A stretch of DNA of 64,000 nt from Taxillus chinensis. Taxonomy: Eukaryota; Streptophyta; Magnoliopsida; Santalales; Loranthaceae. The stretch lies in the NCBI GenBank assembly GCA_023512835.1, contig CM042091.1, positions 35,354,107-35,418,106 on the forward strand, read 5' to 3'. Positions 8,650 to 19,898 of this stretch are shown here, in pieces. Under the pieces are notes generated by a model. It ran no database searches. It was not told the DNA's origin and was given only the letters and a program-made list of their open reading frames with translations. Both the position numbers and the translations under genes were made by a program. Numbering within the stretch: the first letter of the stretch is position 1; each line of letters starts with the position of its first letter.

Positions 8650-9930
8650 CTATTGCTCGAATCCAGGAGGTGGATGTAAGAAATTATCAGTAGCATACGG
8701 GTTTTGCTTCATCCCTGGAGGCACATATTTATACTGAGCTGATGTATCTCCCCCTCGGTTTTGATTCTTCTGATATCCCTGTGATTGTTGTTGGTTCTGA
8801 TTGTACCCTTGTCCTTGTTGGTGAGGATAAAATTGCTGCTTCTGGTACAAGCCTTTCCCTCCAACATAATTTGCATCTTTAGCTCCACTCCACCCTGACT
8901 CAGCTACTGGTGAGGCGTGTTGTGATCCTCCAACTTTAAGAGCCAACACTTCCATGTTTTTTGCTAAAGCTTGGATCTGCCCTTGCATATCATTGGAGGG
9001 AGTATCAACTGAAGATATCTTCTCCCTTGGCCTTGAAGTGCGCACATTAGACCACTGCCAATCGGCTAATGACAGCCTCTCCAAGAGCTCGCAGGTGTGT
9101 CAAGCTCTAGATTCATCAAGCATCCTCCAGGGCCGCATTCACCTTGTCTTATGAGTGGGACTGAAGACCTGTGTAAAAAGATTCAATTTGAATCCGCTGG
9201 GGTCTTCCATGATCAGGACATCTTCTCACTAAGTCTTTGAAATGCTACCAAGCCTCATGAAGAGTCTCCATCTCATCTTGCCTGAATCTGCTAATCTCTC
9301 CTCTGAGCTGGATCACCTAGGAAGGAGGGAAGTACTTTGACATGAACTTGGTCTGCATCTCCTCCCAAGTGTTGATTGAACCAAGAGCAGCTGTTCAACC
9401 AGCCAAGAGCACTATCCCTTAAAGAGAAAGGGAAAAGCCTTAGCTTTATTGCCTCCTCCGATACATTGTTGATCTTTATGGTGTCGCACATCCGGTAGAA
9501 CCTCATCAAATGTTTGGTGTGGATCATCCACGGCTGTTCCTCCAAACGCGTTGTTGCTCACCATGTTGATCAACGCCGGCTTCAGCTCGAAGCTATTTGC
9601 TTGGACTCTTGTCTGCCGAATCCCAGAATAATGGTCTGACATCATTGGCCTCGCAAAATCTAAGAAGGTTCTGGGCATAAACCTATTACCCTCTTTTTCG
9701 GGATATTGGCCATTGTAATTGGCCCCTCCTTGCGGTGCACCACCATCAGGCCTTAAATCTGCCATCAGTTCACCTACTTCAATGCTCTAAGCCTTGCAGG
9801 TGCTTCTTCGACCTCACTTCTTTGCTTCCCTAGCTGCTCTACGCCGAGCTCTGAACAATCTTTCAGGTTCCCAATTAAATGGTATAAACTCCTGTCTTGG
9901 CATGCACAACTAGGAATTCCTCAAACACTT
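8650..9930 (-). pseudogene. Element D gag
   Basis: Fragments in three frames cover the Athila gag. They include MADLRPDGGAPQGGANYNGQ, the DHYSGIRQTRVQANSFELKP block, and LRLFPFSLRDSALGWLN of the Retrotrans_gag domain. The Q/N/Y-rich tail (8650-9084) includes GYNQNQQQSQGYQ and VPPGMKQNPYATDN. No CCHC knuckle is visible. D and C keep a ~30-residue segment near the gag start that element A lacks. Confidence 0.83.
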
Positions 9931-10100
9931 GGTGTATGTTCCTGTAAAACAACAAGAACACACCCAGCAGCTCCGAACAATGCAAAATAAACAAATAAAG
10001 AACACAAAATAACAGAAAATAAAAGACAAAATAAAACACCAAGATCAGAATTCAAACAATTTCACTCAATGTTGATTTCTAAAGCTAGTCAAGCGTTAAA

Positions 10101-10118
10101 TCCCCGGCAACGGCGCCA
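10101..10118 (-). promoter_or_regulatory. Primer binding site, tRNA-Asp (element D)
   Basis: Minus-strand TGGCGCCGTTGCCGGGGA is complementary to the 3' end of plant tRNA-Asp(GUC), the usual Athila primer. It lies three bases from the LTR edge. Confidence 0.9.
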
Positions 10119-10121
10119 ATT

Positions 10122-11620
10122 TGACAGACAGATTTTTAGCCTCTTTAAAAGAGCTAGCTAATGTCGTTAAATCTCTCTTCAAGATAATGAATTCCCTAAG
10201 TTTGCACTAAAAGAATAGCAGCAAGCAAGGGGTCGAACCCACAGGGATTAGCCTAGTTTTCTAGTTTTTAAATTAAAACACCCAATTACTCTTGTTCTAT
10301 AAAATGTCTTGGCAAAAACGAATTCTTTTTATAACTAAAGATCTAATTTTTATGTGGTTTTCTGAATAAACAAAGAAAGCAAATTGATTTTAGGGTTAAG
10401 AAGCAAGGATTAAAAGCATCTAGGGTCACAATTTCACCTCCCTATGTTATCTCTACTGGTTCATGGTATTAGGGTTGTCTGATTGAAAACATGCTAAACA
10501 TAAGCCAAGGACAACAAATGGTTATTGAGGTCCTTTTAAGAGTTGTATGCAAGAATGGTCATCTAAACACACAAACATGCAAAGCCAATAAATCATACTT
10601 GCAAAAGGATAATGATCACACCAATTACAAATAAGTTATGAATCTCAATACGCCCCAGACTAGGGCTAAGAATACCAAGGTGTACATCCAAAGATAGAAA
10701 TTAAGAACAGATTCATAAAACATGCAAAACTCAATCATCCAAACCTAATATTCATAAACATAGCAAAGCAACACGGGGGCTACATTGCTCCCCTAGATTA
10801 TAAGAATTACTCACGCATGATTACAAGCAAAACCATAGCAATAAAGCTCAACATCTTCTTCCAATCCACGCGCACAGCAAAGCTTCAAATCCAAGCTCCA
10901 AAAGCCGCAACGGCTGCTGCGATGGCTGCTCTCCTAGGTCAAGGAGCAACCTCCAAGTCGTGGAGCCTCTCTCTCTCTCTAAAAACGTGTAGGGGGGTCT
11001 AGGATGGGTTGCATGGGGCGTGGAGGTTGTATTTATAGAGGTTGGATGGGCCTTGAGGTGTGTACCCTAGCCCATCTATCAAAACGACGTAGTTTTGATA
11101 AGTAACACTCGAAACTTTAAAATCTCTATCTTCCATGCACAATTTGGACACGGGCCTTCAGAAATAAATGATCAGCAAGGAAAAATGATAGGATCGGTCC
11201 AAAATATCTCTAGACGTCAATTTGAACGTGATATGGTGAATTCACGTGCAGCTCCAAATTAGCTCAAACTTCTCCCCAAGCTTCCTTGCATCCTGTAGAG
11301 GCCTGAGAGGCAAAAATAGGCTTGCACGTGAAATGGGTGAATTCACGTGTAGCTCCAAATGCTCTGAAATGTCTGTGGTAGGTAGAGGACATCATTCTAA
11401 GAAACTTTTGTTCTTGCATGCCAATTGTTTGAGGCCATCTACTATGTCAAAAGTGAGCTCCAAAATCTGCCAAAACAACTTAAAAATGCATGTATTTGCA
11501 AATAGCATCTTCCTAGGGGTTAGAGCAAATATATATGATATATGAAGCAATAAGGCTCTAATCATGCTCTTAAACATCCTAAATAAACAATAGAATAACG
11601 GCATAAAATGCACGTTATCA
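10122..11620 (-). mobile_element. 5' LTR of element D
   Basis: About 1.5 kb, from TGATAACGTGCATT (at 11620) to CTGTCTGTCA (at 10122) on the minus strand. It has the Athila-family U5 end of type I. The stretch around 10310-10345 matches the type II LTRs (CGAATTCTTTTTATAACTAA), so it is mosaic. A G-box cassette (11215-11440), an ACGT palindrome (about 11079-11100) and a TATA box are in the same order as in other copies. A GTGAGT donor-like site lies near 10814. Confidence 0.88.
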
Positions 11621-11996
11621 GTACACACCTCAAGGCCCATCCAAACTCTATAAATACAAGCCTCCACGCCCCATGCAACCTATCCTAGACCCCCCTACAT
11701 GTTTTTATAGAGAGAGAGAGGCTCCATGACTTGGAGGTTGCTCCTTGACCTAGGAGAGCAGCCGTCGCGGATTTTGGAGCCTGGATTTGAAGCTTTGTTG
11801 CGTGCGTGGATTAGAAGAAGATGTTTAGCTTTACTGCTATGGTTTTGCTTGTAATCATGCGTGAGTAGTTCTTATAATCTAGGGGAGCAATGTAGCCCCC
11901 TTGTTGCTTTGCTGTGTTTATGAATATTGGGTTTGGATGATTGAAGTTTTGCATGTTTTATGAATCTGTTCTTAATTTCTATCTTTGGATGTACAC
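11621..11996 (+). mobile_element. LTR fragment F (Athila family)
   Basis: Middle part of a plus-strand LTR of the same family, running from GTACACACCTCAAGG through the TATA box to GGATGTACAC. Both ends are cut by other copies: D ends at its left and A begins at its right. It is the remnant of an older LTR that received two insertions, or of a rearrangement between them. Confidence 0.8.
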
Positions 11997-13504
11997 TGAT
12001 AACGTGCATTTTATGCCGTTCTTCTAGTGTTTATTTAGGATGTTTAAGAGCATGATTAAAGCCTTATTGCTTCATATATCATATATATTTGCTCTAACTC
12101 CTAGGAAGATGCTATTTGCAAATACAGGCGTTTTTAAGTTGTTTCGGCAGATTTTGGAGCTCACTTTTGACATAGTAGATGGCCTCAAACAATTGGCGTG
12201 CAAGAACAAATGTTGCTTAGAATGATGTCATCTACCTACCACAGAAATTTTAGAGCATTTGGAGCTGCACGTGAATTCACCCATTTCACGTGCAGGCCTA
12301 TTTTTGCCTCTCAGGCCTCTACAGGATGCAAGGAAGCTTGGGGAGAAGTTTGAGCTGATTTGGAGGTACACGTGAATTCATCATATCACGTGCAAATTGA
12401 CGTGCAGAGATATTTTTGGACCGATCCTATCGTTTTTCCATGCTGATCATTTGTTCCTGAAGGCCCAAGTCCAAATTGTGGATGGAAGATAGAGATTTTA
12501 AAGTTTCGAGTGTTACTTATCAAAACTACGTCGTTTTGATAAATAGGCTAGGGTACACACCTCAAAGCCCATCCAAACTCTATAAATACAGCCTCCACGC
12601 CCTCTGCTATGTATCCCTAGACCCCCTACACGTTTTTAGAGAGAGAGAGAGAGGCTCCACGACTTGGAGGTTGCTCCTTGACCTAGGAGAGCAGCTGTCG
12701 CAGCCGTCGCAGCCGTCGCGGATTTTGGAGCCTGGATTTGAAGCCTTGTTGTGCGCGTGGTTAAGAAGAAGATGTTTAGCTTTTCTGCTATGGTTTTGCT
12801 TGTAATCATGCGTGAGTAGTTCTTTTAATCTAGGGGAGCAATGTAGCCCCCTTGTTGCTTTGCTGTGTTTATGAATATTGGGTTTGGATGATTGAGTTTT
12901 GCATGTTTTATGAATCTGTTCTTAATCTCTATCTTTGGATGTACACCTTGGTATTTTTAGCCCTAGTCTGGGGCGGATTGAGATTCATAACTTATTTGTA
13001 ATTAGTGTGATCATTATCCTTTTGCAAGTATGATTTATTGGCTTTGCATGTTTGTGTGTTTAGATGACCATTCTGGCATACAACTCTTAAAAGGACCTCA
13101 ATGACCATTTGTTGTCCTTGGCTTATGTTTAGCATGTCTTCAATCAGACAACCCTAATACCATGAAACAGTAGAGATAACATAGGGAGGTGAAATTGTGA
13201 CCCCAGATACTTTTAATCCTTGAATCTTAATCCTAAATTCAATTTGCTTTTTTGTTTATTCAGAAAACCAAATAAAAATTAGATCTTTAGTTTAAAAAAA
13301 AGAAAACTTTTTGCCAGGACATTTTATAGAACAAGAGTAATTGGGTGTTTTGATTTGAGAACTAGAGAACTAGGCTAATCCCTATGGGTTCGACCCCTTT
13401 CTTGCTGCTATTCTTTTAGTGCAAACTTAGGGAATTAATTATCTTGAAGAGAGATTTAACGACATTAGCTAGCTCTTTTAAAGAGGCTAAAAATCTGTCT
13501 GTCA
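11997..13504 (+). mobile_element. 5' LTR of element A
   Basis: 1508 bp, TGATAACGTGC to ATCTGTCTGTCA (type I end), followed by the PBS. U3 contains paired G-boxes (CACGTG) at about 12270-12292 and 12370-12392, the ACGT palindrome at 12519-12540 and a TATA box at 12581. R/U5 has a GA run and a conserved GTGAGT at 12812. The U5 GGGTTCGACCCC looks like a tRNA T-arm but no tRNA surrounds it. Confidence 0.9.
12519..12587 (+). promoter_or_regulatory. LTR core promoter of element A
   Basis: A 22-bp near-palindrome with TACGTC core is followed about 40 bp later by CTCTATAAATACAG, a good plant TATA box. Transcription would be expected to start about 30 bp downstream. The same arrangement occurs at 32360-32430 (B), 37410-37480 (B), 53200-53261 (C) and 24170-24235 (3' LTR). 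Confidence 0.65.
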
Positions 13505-13689
13505 AATTGGCGCCGTTGCCGGGGATTCAACGGTTAACTAGTTTTTAAAATCAAAATTGAGTGAAATTGTTTGAATTCTGATCTTGGTGTTTTATTTTGT
13601 CTTTTATTTTATGTTATTTTTCTTTGAGTTTTTATTTTTTTTATTTTTTATTGTTCGGAGCCACTGGGTGTGTTCTTGTTGTTTTACAG
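12812..13689 (+). other. Predicted leader intron of element A
   Basis: A strong 5' splice site (ATGC/GTGAGT) in the LTR and a T-rich acceptor (TTCTTGTTGTTTTACAG/G) just before gag are both present in A, B (32650-33522), C (53483-54359) and D (10814-9942, minus). Removal would delete U5 and the PBS from the mRNA. Splicing itself is inferred. Confidence 0.4.
13508..13525 (+). promoter_or_regulatory. Primer binding site, tRNA-Asp (element A)
   Basis: TGGCGCCGTTGCCGGGGA, 18 bases complementary to the tRNA-Asp 3' end, three bases after the LTR. Confidence 0.92.
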
Positions 13690-13721
13690 GAACATACACC
13701 AAGTGTTGGAGGAATTCCTAG

Positions 13722-15330
13722 TTGTGCATGCAAAGACAGGAGTTTATACCATTTAATCCGGAACCTGAAAGATTGTTCAGAGCTCGGCGCAGAGCAGCTA
13801 GGGAAGCAGCACGTGAGGCTGAAGAAGGCCAATATCCAGAAGAAGAGGGTAATCGGTTTATGCCTAGAACCTTATTAGATTATGCGAGGCCGATGATGTC
13901 AGACCATTATTCTGGGATTCAGAAGACAAGAGTCCAAGCAAATAGCTTCGAGCTAAAGTCGGCGTTGATCAACATGGTGAGCAACAACGCCTTTGGAGGA
14001 ACAGCCGTGGATGACCCACACCAGCATTCGATGAGATTCTACCAGATGTGCGACACCATAAAGATCAACAATGTATCGGAGGAGGCAATAAAGCTAAGGC
14101 TTTTCCCTTTCTCTTTAAGGGATAGAGCTCTTGGCTGGTTCAACAATCTGCCAGGAGGTTCAATCAACACTTGGGAGGAGATGCAGACCAAGTTCATGTC
14201 AAAGTACTTCCCTCCTTCCAAGGTGATCCAGCTCAGAGGGGAGATTAGCAGATTCAGGCAAGATGAGATGGAGACTCTTCATGAAGCTTGGGAGCGTTTC
14301 AAAGACTTAGTGAGAAGATGCCCTGATCATGGAAGACCCCAGTGGATTCAAATTGAATCTTTCTACACAGGTCTTCAGTCCCACTCACAAGACAAGGTGA
14401 ATGCAACTGCTGGAGGATGCTTGATGAATCTAGAGCCTGACGCAGCAGAGAGAGCTCTTGGAGAGGCGTCTTTAGTCGATCGCGGTGGTCTAATGTGCGT
14501 ACTTCAAAGCCAAGGGAGAAGATAGCTTCAGTTGATAATTCTTCCAATGATATGTAAGCACAGATTTAAGCTTTAGTGAAAGGCATGGAAGTATTGGCTC
14601 TTAAAGTTGAAGGATCACAACAAGCTTTACTAGTAGCTGAGCAGGGCTGGAATGGAGCTGAAGAAGCAAATTATGTTGGAGGAAAGGGCTTATAGCAGAA
14701 ACAACAATTTTATCCTCAACATCAACAACAAGGGTACAACCAGAACCAGCAGCAATCTCAACCATTTCAGAGAAGCCAGAACCGAGGGGGAGATACCTCA
14801 TTTCAGTACAAATATGTGCCCCCAGGGATGAAGCAGAATCCGTATGCTATGGATAATTATTTACACCTACCTCCAGGATTCGAGCGGAAATGACCTCGGC
14901 CTTACAAGAAAGAGGAAGGGTATATCAGAATGTGGATGAGCCAACCAAAAGAGAGGATAATTTGGAGGAAAGGGTAGTCACCATAGAATCTTCAATGAAG
15001 AATATAGAAAAGTTGCTTGTGAGTTTGGCCCAAAATGTAAATCAAGGAGTCTCAGCTAAATCTTTTCCAAGTGATACTGAGGTGAACCCCAAGGAGAGCT
15101 GCAAGGCTATTACTCTAAGAAGCGGGAAGGCACTGAAAGAAGCTGAAGAGCCTAAGAAGAAGGCAAATCCAGAAGAACAGAACGGACCCTTGGAAGCTGA
15201 TGACCAAGGAAAATCAGATAAAGTCAAGAAAGAGTGCAAGAAAAGAAGGACCAGAGCTGAGTCAAGACATAATAGTCGAAGAACGAGAGGCAGGAGCTTA
15301 GGCCTACTATGCCATTTCCTCAGAGGCTGA
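13722..15330 (+). pseudogene. Element A gag
   Basis: Athila capsid protein. The first open stretch (13722-14525) has an Arg-rich start, RFMPRTLLDYARPMMSDHYS, the Retrotrans_gag core LRLFPFSLRDRALGWFNNLP, and KYFPPSKVIQLRGEI through LHEAWERFKDLVRRCPDHG. After a frameshift near 14460 come a Q/N/Y-rich linker with several in-frame stops and a coiled-coil tail (14890-15330) ending near NPKESCKAITLRSGKA. Compared with C and D, about 30 residues are missing in frame near the start. The start codon is uncertain; the predicted leader intron would place the first exon junction at 13689. Confidence 0.85.
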
Positions 15331-15875
15331 GGAATCAGAGGGTTGAGGAAGAGTATGAGCGCTTCCTGAGTTTATTCAAGAAGCTTGAAATTAATATTCC
15401 ATTTGTTGAAATTTTGGAGCAGATGCCTAGGTACAGAAAGTACATCAAAGATTTTGTGAAGAAGAAGAGGAAATATGGGGATCATGAGACGGTGGCAGTC
15501 ACTAACGAGGTGAGTAGTGTTGTTCAATAGAGTTTGCCCATCAAGCATAAGGATCTGGGCAGTTTTAATCTCCCTTGTGTGATTGGCAATGCACCGCAGC
15601 AGCAGGCCTTATGTGATTTAGGGGCCAGCATCAATTTGATCGCCTTTGCTTTGTACAAGCAGCTTGGGCTTAAGGGCATGAAGCCCACTTCCATATCCTT
15701 GCAGTTTGCTGACCGGTCTACTGGAAGGCCTGAAGGGATAATTGAAGACGTGTTAGTCAAAGTGGGTTCCTTCATATTTCCAGCGGACTTTGTAGTTTTG
15801 GAGATGGAAGAAGATAGAGGAGTTCAGCTAACTCCTTGGAAGACCATTTCTCAGAACGGGTTGTGCATTGATTGA
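15309..15875 (+). pseudogene. Element A aspartic protease
   Basis: The frame is continuous except for one TAG at 15528. It includes EYERFLSLFKKLEINIPFVEILEQ-type sequence, SFNLPCVIGNAPQQQALC, the active-site loop CDLGASINL and a second strand [20 protein letters not shown]. The DLG variant of the retropepsin loop also occurs in C and is common in plant Athila proteins as I know them. A frameshift at about 15830-15870 disconnects it from the next block, which should read LGRPFL as in D but is altered here. Confidence 0.83.
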
Positions 15876-16410
15876 TGTTGCTCAAGGGCAGCTAACTCTG
15901 AGAATTAATGAGGAGACCTTAGTCTTCCACATGGGGAAGGCTTTGCAAGGTCAAGAGGAGGAGGATTGCCTTTGGGTTGAAGACCTTGAGGAATTAGTGG
16001 AAGATTACTTCGCAGAAGAAATTACCACCACCAATAATGGAGCCCTTCAGCTTATAGAAGCTCAACAAGATGAAGAGATGTACTTGATAGCTGAGGAACA
16101 TGAGCAAATTACAAACTCTTTGGAGCAGGCTGAGGAGGAGAAAGAAGATGACGTGCCTCCAGCTCCAGAACTGATGGAGTTGCCTGGACACCTAAGGTAT
16201 GAATTTCTAGACTCTACAAATCAATTCCCTATCATTGTTGCTTCTAATTTGAATGATGTGGAGTGTACTCAATTGCTAGAAGTCCTTAGGAAACACAAAA
16301 AGGCCCTAGGATGGAACATTGAAGACATTAGGGGTATTAGTCCAGGGATTTGCATGCATAAAATTTTGATGAATGATGATTTTAAACCCACTGCGGAAAG
16401 GCAAAGATGA
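15868..16410 (+). pseudogene. Element A protease-RT linker
   Basis: An acidic linker rich in Glu (EELVEDYFAEE, EQAEEEKEDD) leads into the RT N-terminus: LPGHLRYEFLDSTNQFPIIV, then LRKHKKALGWNIEDIRGISP and CMHKILM. This is the standard Athila approach to RT. It ends at a TGA where C reads Arg (ERQRRLNPAMKEV). Confidence 0.82.
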
Positions 16411-17898
16411 TTAAACCCTGCCATGAAAGAAGTTGTTAGAAAAGAAATTTTAAAATGGAAAAATGCGGGTATAATTTATGCTATTTCTGATAGTGAGTGG
16501 GTGAGTCCATTGCATGTTGTGCCCAAGAAAGGGGGGCATGACCGTGATTAAAAATGACAAAAATGAATTGATCCCATCTCGCACCGTGACGGGGTGGAGA
16601 GTGTGTGTTGACTATAGAAAGGCTGAACAAGGCTACTAGGAAGGATCATTTTCCTCTTCCTTTCATTGATCAAATGTTGGATAGGTTAGCCGGCTATAGT
16701 CACTACTTGCTTTTTAGATGGCTATTCCGGGTATAATCAGATCATGGTTAAGCCCGAGGACCAAGAAAAGACCACCTTCACGTGCCCTTTTGGCACTTTT
16801 GCATTTAGGAGAATGCCATTTGGGCTTTGTAATGCCCCTGCCACCTTTCAAAGGTGTATGATGGCTATTTTTCAGGGTTTGGTTGAGGAGATCATGGAGG
16901 TCTTCATGGATGACTTCTCGGTGTTTGGTTTCTCCTACCAACAGTGCTTGAAAAATCTAGATGTGGTCTTAGAGAGATGTGAGGAGAAGGAACTAGTCCT
17001 AAATTGGGAGAAATGCCATTTCATGGTAACTGGAGGGATAGTTCTAGGGCACAAGGTGTCTGCACATGGTTTGGAGGTAGACAAGGCAAAAATCTCCACT
17101 ATTGAGACTCTGCCACCTCCAACCAATGAAAAAGGAGTGAGAAGTTTCCTTGGCTATGCTGGCTTTTATAGGAGATTCATTAAGGACTTCTCAAAAATTG
17201 CAAATACCATGAGTAGGTTGTTAGAAAAAGACACAAGCTTTGAGTTTAATGCAAATTGCTTAGAAGCTTTCAACATCCTCAAGGGTAAGTTAGTCACTGC
17301 ACCTGTTATAGTCACACCTGACTGGGCTCAGCCTTTTGAGCTAATGTGTGATGCGAGTGATTATGCTGTGGGGGTAGTCTTAGGGCAAAGGCGAGAAAAG
17401 GTGTTTAGGGTCATTTACTATGCTAGTAAGACCTTAGATGATGCTCAACAGAACTATACCACCACTGAGGAAGAGTTACTAGCCGTGGTTTATGGCTGCA
17501 ACAAGTTTAGACCCTACCTTTTTGGGTCTAAACTCATTGTTTATACTGATAATGCTACATTGAAATATTTGTTTGCTAAAAAAGAAGCTAAGCCACGCTT
17601 GATTAGGTGGGTTCTCCTCTTACAGGAATTTGACCTTGAAATTAGAGACACAAAGGGAGCCCTAAATTCTGTGGCTGATCACCTCTCCCGTGTGGACAAT
17701 GCACCTAAGTCGCTACCCATTGTAGATGACTTTCCTGATGAGAAGTTGTTTGTGGTGCATCATCTTCCTTGGTTTGCTGACATAGCAAATTATTTAGCCA
17801 CTGGGTTCATACCCAAGCAGTTAGACTACCACCAGAAAAAGAAATTGGTAGTGGATGCTAAGAAATTCATTTGGGAAGACCCAATTCTTTATAGGTGA
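16411..17898 (+). pseudogene. Element A reverse transcriptase and RNase H
   Basis: Ty3-type RT and RNase H. 16411-16743 holds the RT fingers (WVSPLHVVPKK, WRVCVDYRK) with small frameshifts. A clean 384-codon stretch from 16744 has [17 protein letters not shown], the catalytic FMDDFSVFG near 16902, [19 protein letters not shown], and [17 protein letters not shown]. RNase H follows with [47 protein letters not shown] and [10 protein letters not shown]. It stops at a TGA where C has Arg codons. The enzyme would convert element RNA into DNA in the particle. Confidence 0.9.
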
Positions 17899-19043
17899 TC
17901 TGACCAAGTCATTAGAAAGTGTGTCCTTGAGGAGGAAGTAGATGACATAATACATCATTGTCATGCATCACATTATGGCCACTTTGGAGTGCAAAGAACT
18001 GTGGCTAAAATCATGCAGTGTGGCTTTTATTGGCCTCACATGGTGAAAGACACCTATGTCTACATCAAAAAGTGTGATAGATGTCAAAGGGTAGGTTGTC
18101 TGTCTAGGAAAAATGAGCTGCCCTTAACTGGAATCCTTCCAGTTGAAATTTTTGACATTTGGGGCATTGACTTGATGGGGCCATTCCCCAACTCTGATAG
18201 GTATTCATACATTTTGCTTGCTGTGGATTATGTGTCTAAGTGGGTAGAAGCTATTCCTACTAGAGTGAATGATGCTAGGGTTGTGACTCACTTCCTTACT
18301 AGGAACATCTTTAGCCGTTTTGGGACACCAAGGGCTATAATCGATGATGAGGGTAGTCATTTCGCAACAAATTGTTTGACAAATTATTGAACAAGTATGG
18401 TGTCACTCATAGGAAGTCTTTAGCTTACCACCCACAAGCTAATGGACAAGCAGAAGTGTCCAACAGAGAGATTAAGGCCATTTTAGAGAAAACTGTTGGA
18501 GCCAATAGGAAAGATTGGTCTCAAAGGCTTGATGAAGCCTTACGGGCATATAGGACAGCTTACAAAACTCCCATTGGGATGTCACCTTACCGTATTCTAT
18601 ATGGTAAGGCATGTAACTTGCCCGTGGAACTAGAACACAAGGCTCATTGGGCCTTGAAGAAGTTAAATTTTAACCCACAAGAGATTAAGGAGCTTAGGAT
18701 GACTCAATTAATTGAGTTAGATGAGCTTAGGCTGGATGCCTATGATAGTGCTAAATTTTACAAAGAAAGAACTAAGAAATGGCATGATAGGCAACTCAAC
18801 AATGAACCTTTAACCTTAGGGCAGAAAGTTCTTCTATTTAACACAAGGTTGAGGTTATTTCCTGGAAAATTAAGGTCCAAGTGGATGGGACCTTTTGTGA
18901 TAGTTGATAAGAAGCCATATGGGAGCTTTGAGCTCCAAGCTGTAGATGGCAAGAAATTTTGGGTGAAGGGCAACAGACTGAAACCATACTTTGATTCAAC
19001 TCAGAGGGAGATAGTTGATTCCCTCTCTTTCACCATTGCATGA
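17899..19043 (+). pseudogene. Element A integrase
   Basis: An H2C2 zinc finger (HHCHASHYGHFG, then CDRCQR) and a DDE core: IDLMGPFPNSD, then TPRAIIDDEGSHF, then the Glu in [18 protein letters not shown]. The C-terminal part contains [38 protein letters not shown] and the GPF box. A missing base at 18363 (CG where C has CTG) breaks the core frame. No chromodomain is visible, consistent with Athila. Confidence 0.88.
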
Positions 19044-19319
19044 TCATAATTGAAAGTCTAGCTACAGACTTTAAATAAAGCGCTGGTTGGGAGGCAACCC
19101 AATGTTTATTGCTATGTTTTATTTTATGTTATTTTCTTTTATTTATTTTATTCAATAAAATTTGTTTGCAAGCTAACCATTGTGCAGGAGACTTTGCTTC
19201 TTTCTTAACTAACCATTTGCAGGATGAGCAAATTATTGGGTCCTGAACTTGTGGAATTGTTTTTAAAGTCAAAGTCAAGGATCAAGGAGCAAGTGAAGCC
19301 CAAAAGTGCTTGAAGATGG
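19044..19319 (+). promoter_or_regulatory. Post-integrase spacer with AATAAA and conserved hairpin
   Basis: TTAAATAAAGCG (AATAAA at 19074-19079) is followed by GGTTGGGAGGCAACCCAATG (19086-19104), which folds as TTGGG/CCCAA, and a T-rich tract. The same block lies after the ORFs in B (35011-35046) and C (59848-59880). It may be a polyadenylation or RNA-structure signal; the function is inferred. Confidence 0.5.
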
Positions 19320-19898
19320 GCTCAAACAATTCACGTGCAAGACTTAAAGATGGTCCATAATGCACAAGCAACAAAGTGGAGAAATTTGGGCCAGTTTGGG
19401 CCTGAACGTGATTTTGAACGTGAATTGCCCAATTCACGTGCACCTCCTTTTGAGTTGTAACTTTCTGGAATGGTAGATGAAGACCACGTGAATCACATTT
19501 ACTCTTGCACGCGAATTGCTAGGTGTCATATGGAGTCCCAAAAATGCAAAATACCGATTTTAGCCCTCCTAGAAGCTTCAAACAATTCACGTGCAGAAGG
19601 GACTATTGCTTGCCAGCTCAAGGTGGACCCACCACCAAAGTTTGGGATGATTCTGACCTGCTCGCCAATTCAACCAATTCACGTGCAAGGGCTATTTTGG
19701 TCAAAACACTCTGAAAAGTTAGGGGCACGTGTATCACGCCAATTGGAGCATCTTTCCTTCTGCACGCTATATAAAGAGAGGCCATCTTCAAAGGCTTCCA
19801 CACCAAAATCACTCCAGATCTGAGTATTAGAGAAACTCTGCTCTTTTGCTCTCTTGCTCTTCGGTTTTCGCTCTTTGCTCTTTATTCTCATTCCAAAG
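19320..19898 (+). promoter_or_regulatory. Internal promoter-like region upstream of ORF3 (element A)
   Basis: At least six ACGTG-containing motifs, several of them full CACGTG G-boxes (about 19326, 19433, 19485, 19589, 19679, 19726), lead to a TATA box TATATAAA at 19769-19776. This lies about 123 bp before the ORF3 ATG. The sequence around 19440-19540 resembles the G-box cassette of the LTRs. Element C keeps the same TATA (60541-60548) and G-boxes. Confidence 0.6.

Larger units (their letters stand above)
7434..11620 (-). mobile_element. Element D: minus-strand Athila-type Ty3 retrotransposon, 3' part missing
   Basis: From right to left: 5' LTR (11620-10122), tRNA-Asp PBS, leader with a splice-acceptor-like site, gag and protease. 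The element stops at 7434, where the E LTR has inserted into the region between protease and RT. RT, integrase, ORF3 and the 3' LTR are not in the window. The 5 bp outside its LTR are GTACA (11621-11625); the other target-site copy should lie left of the window. Confidence 0.88.

Noticed and set aside
13380..13400. tRNA gene or Pol III B-box from GGGTTCGACCCC in LTRs.
   Set aside because: The T-arm-like motif is present in every type I LTR, but no acceptor stem, anticodon arm or A-box surrounds it.
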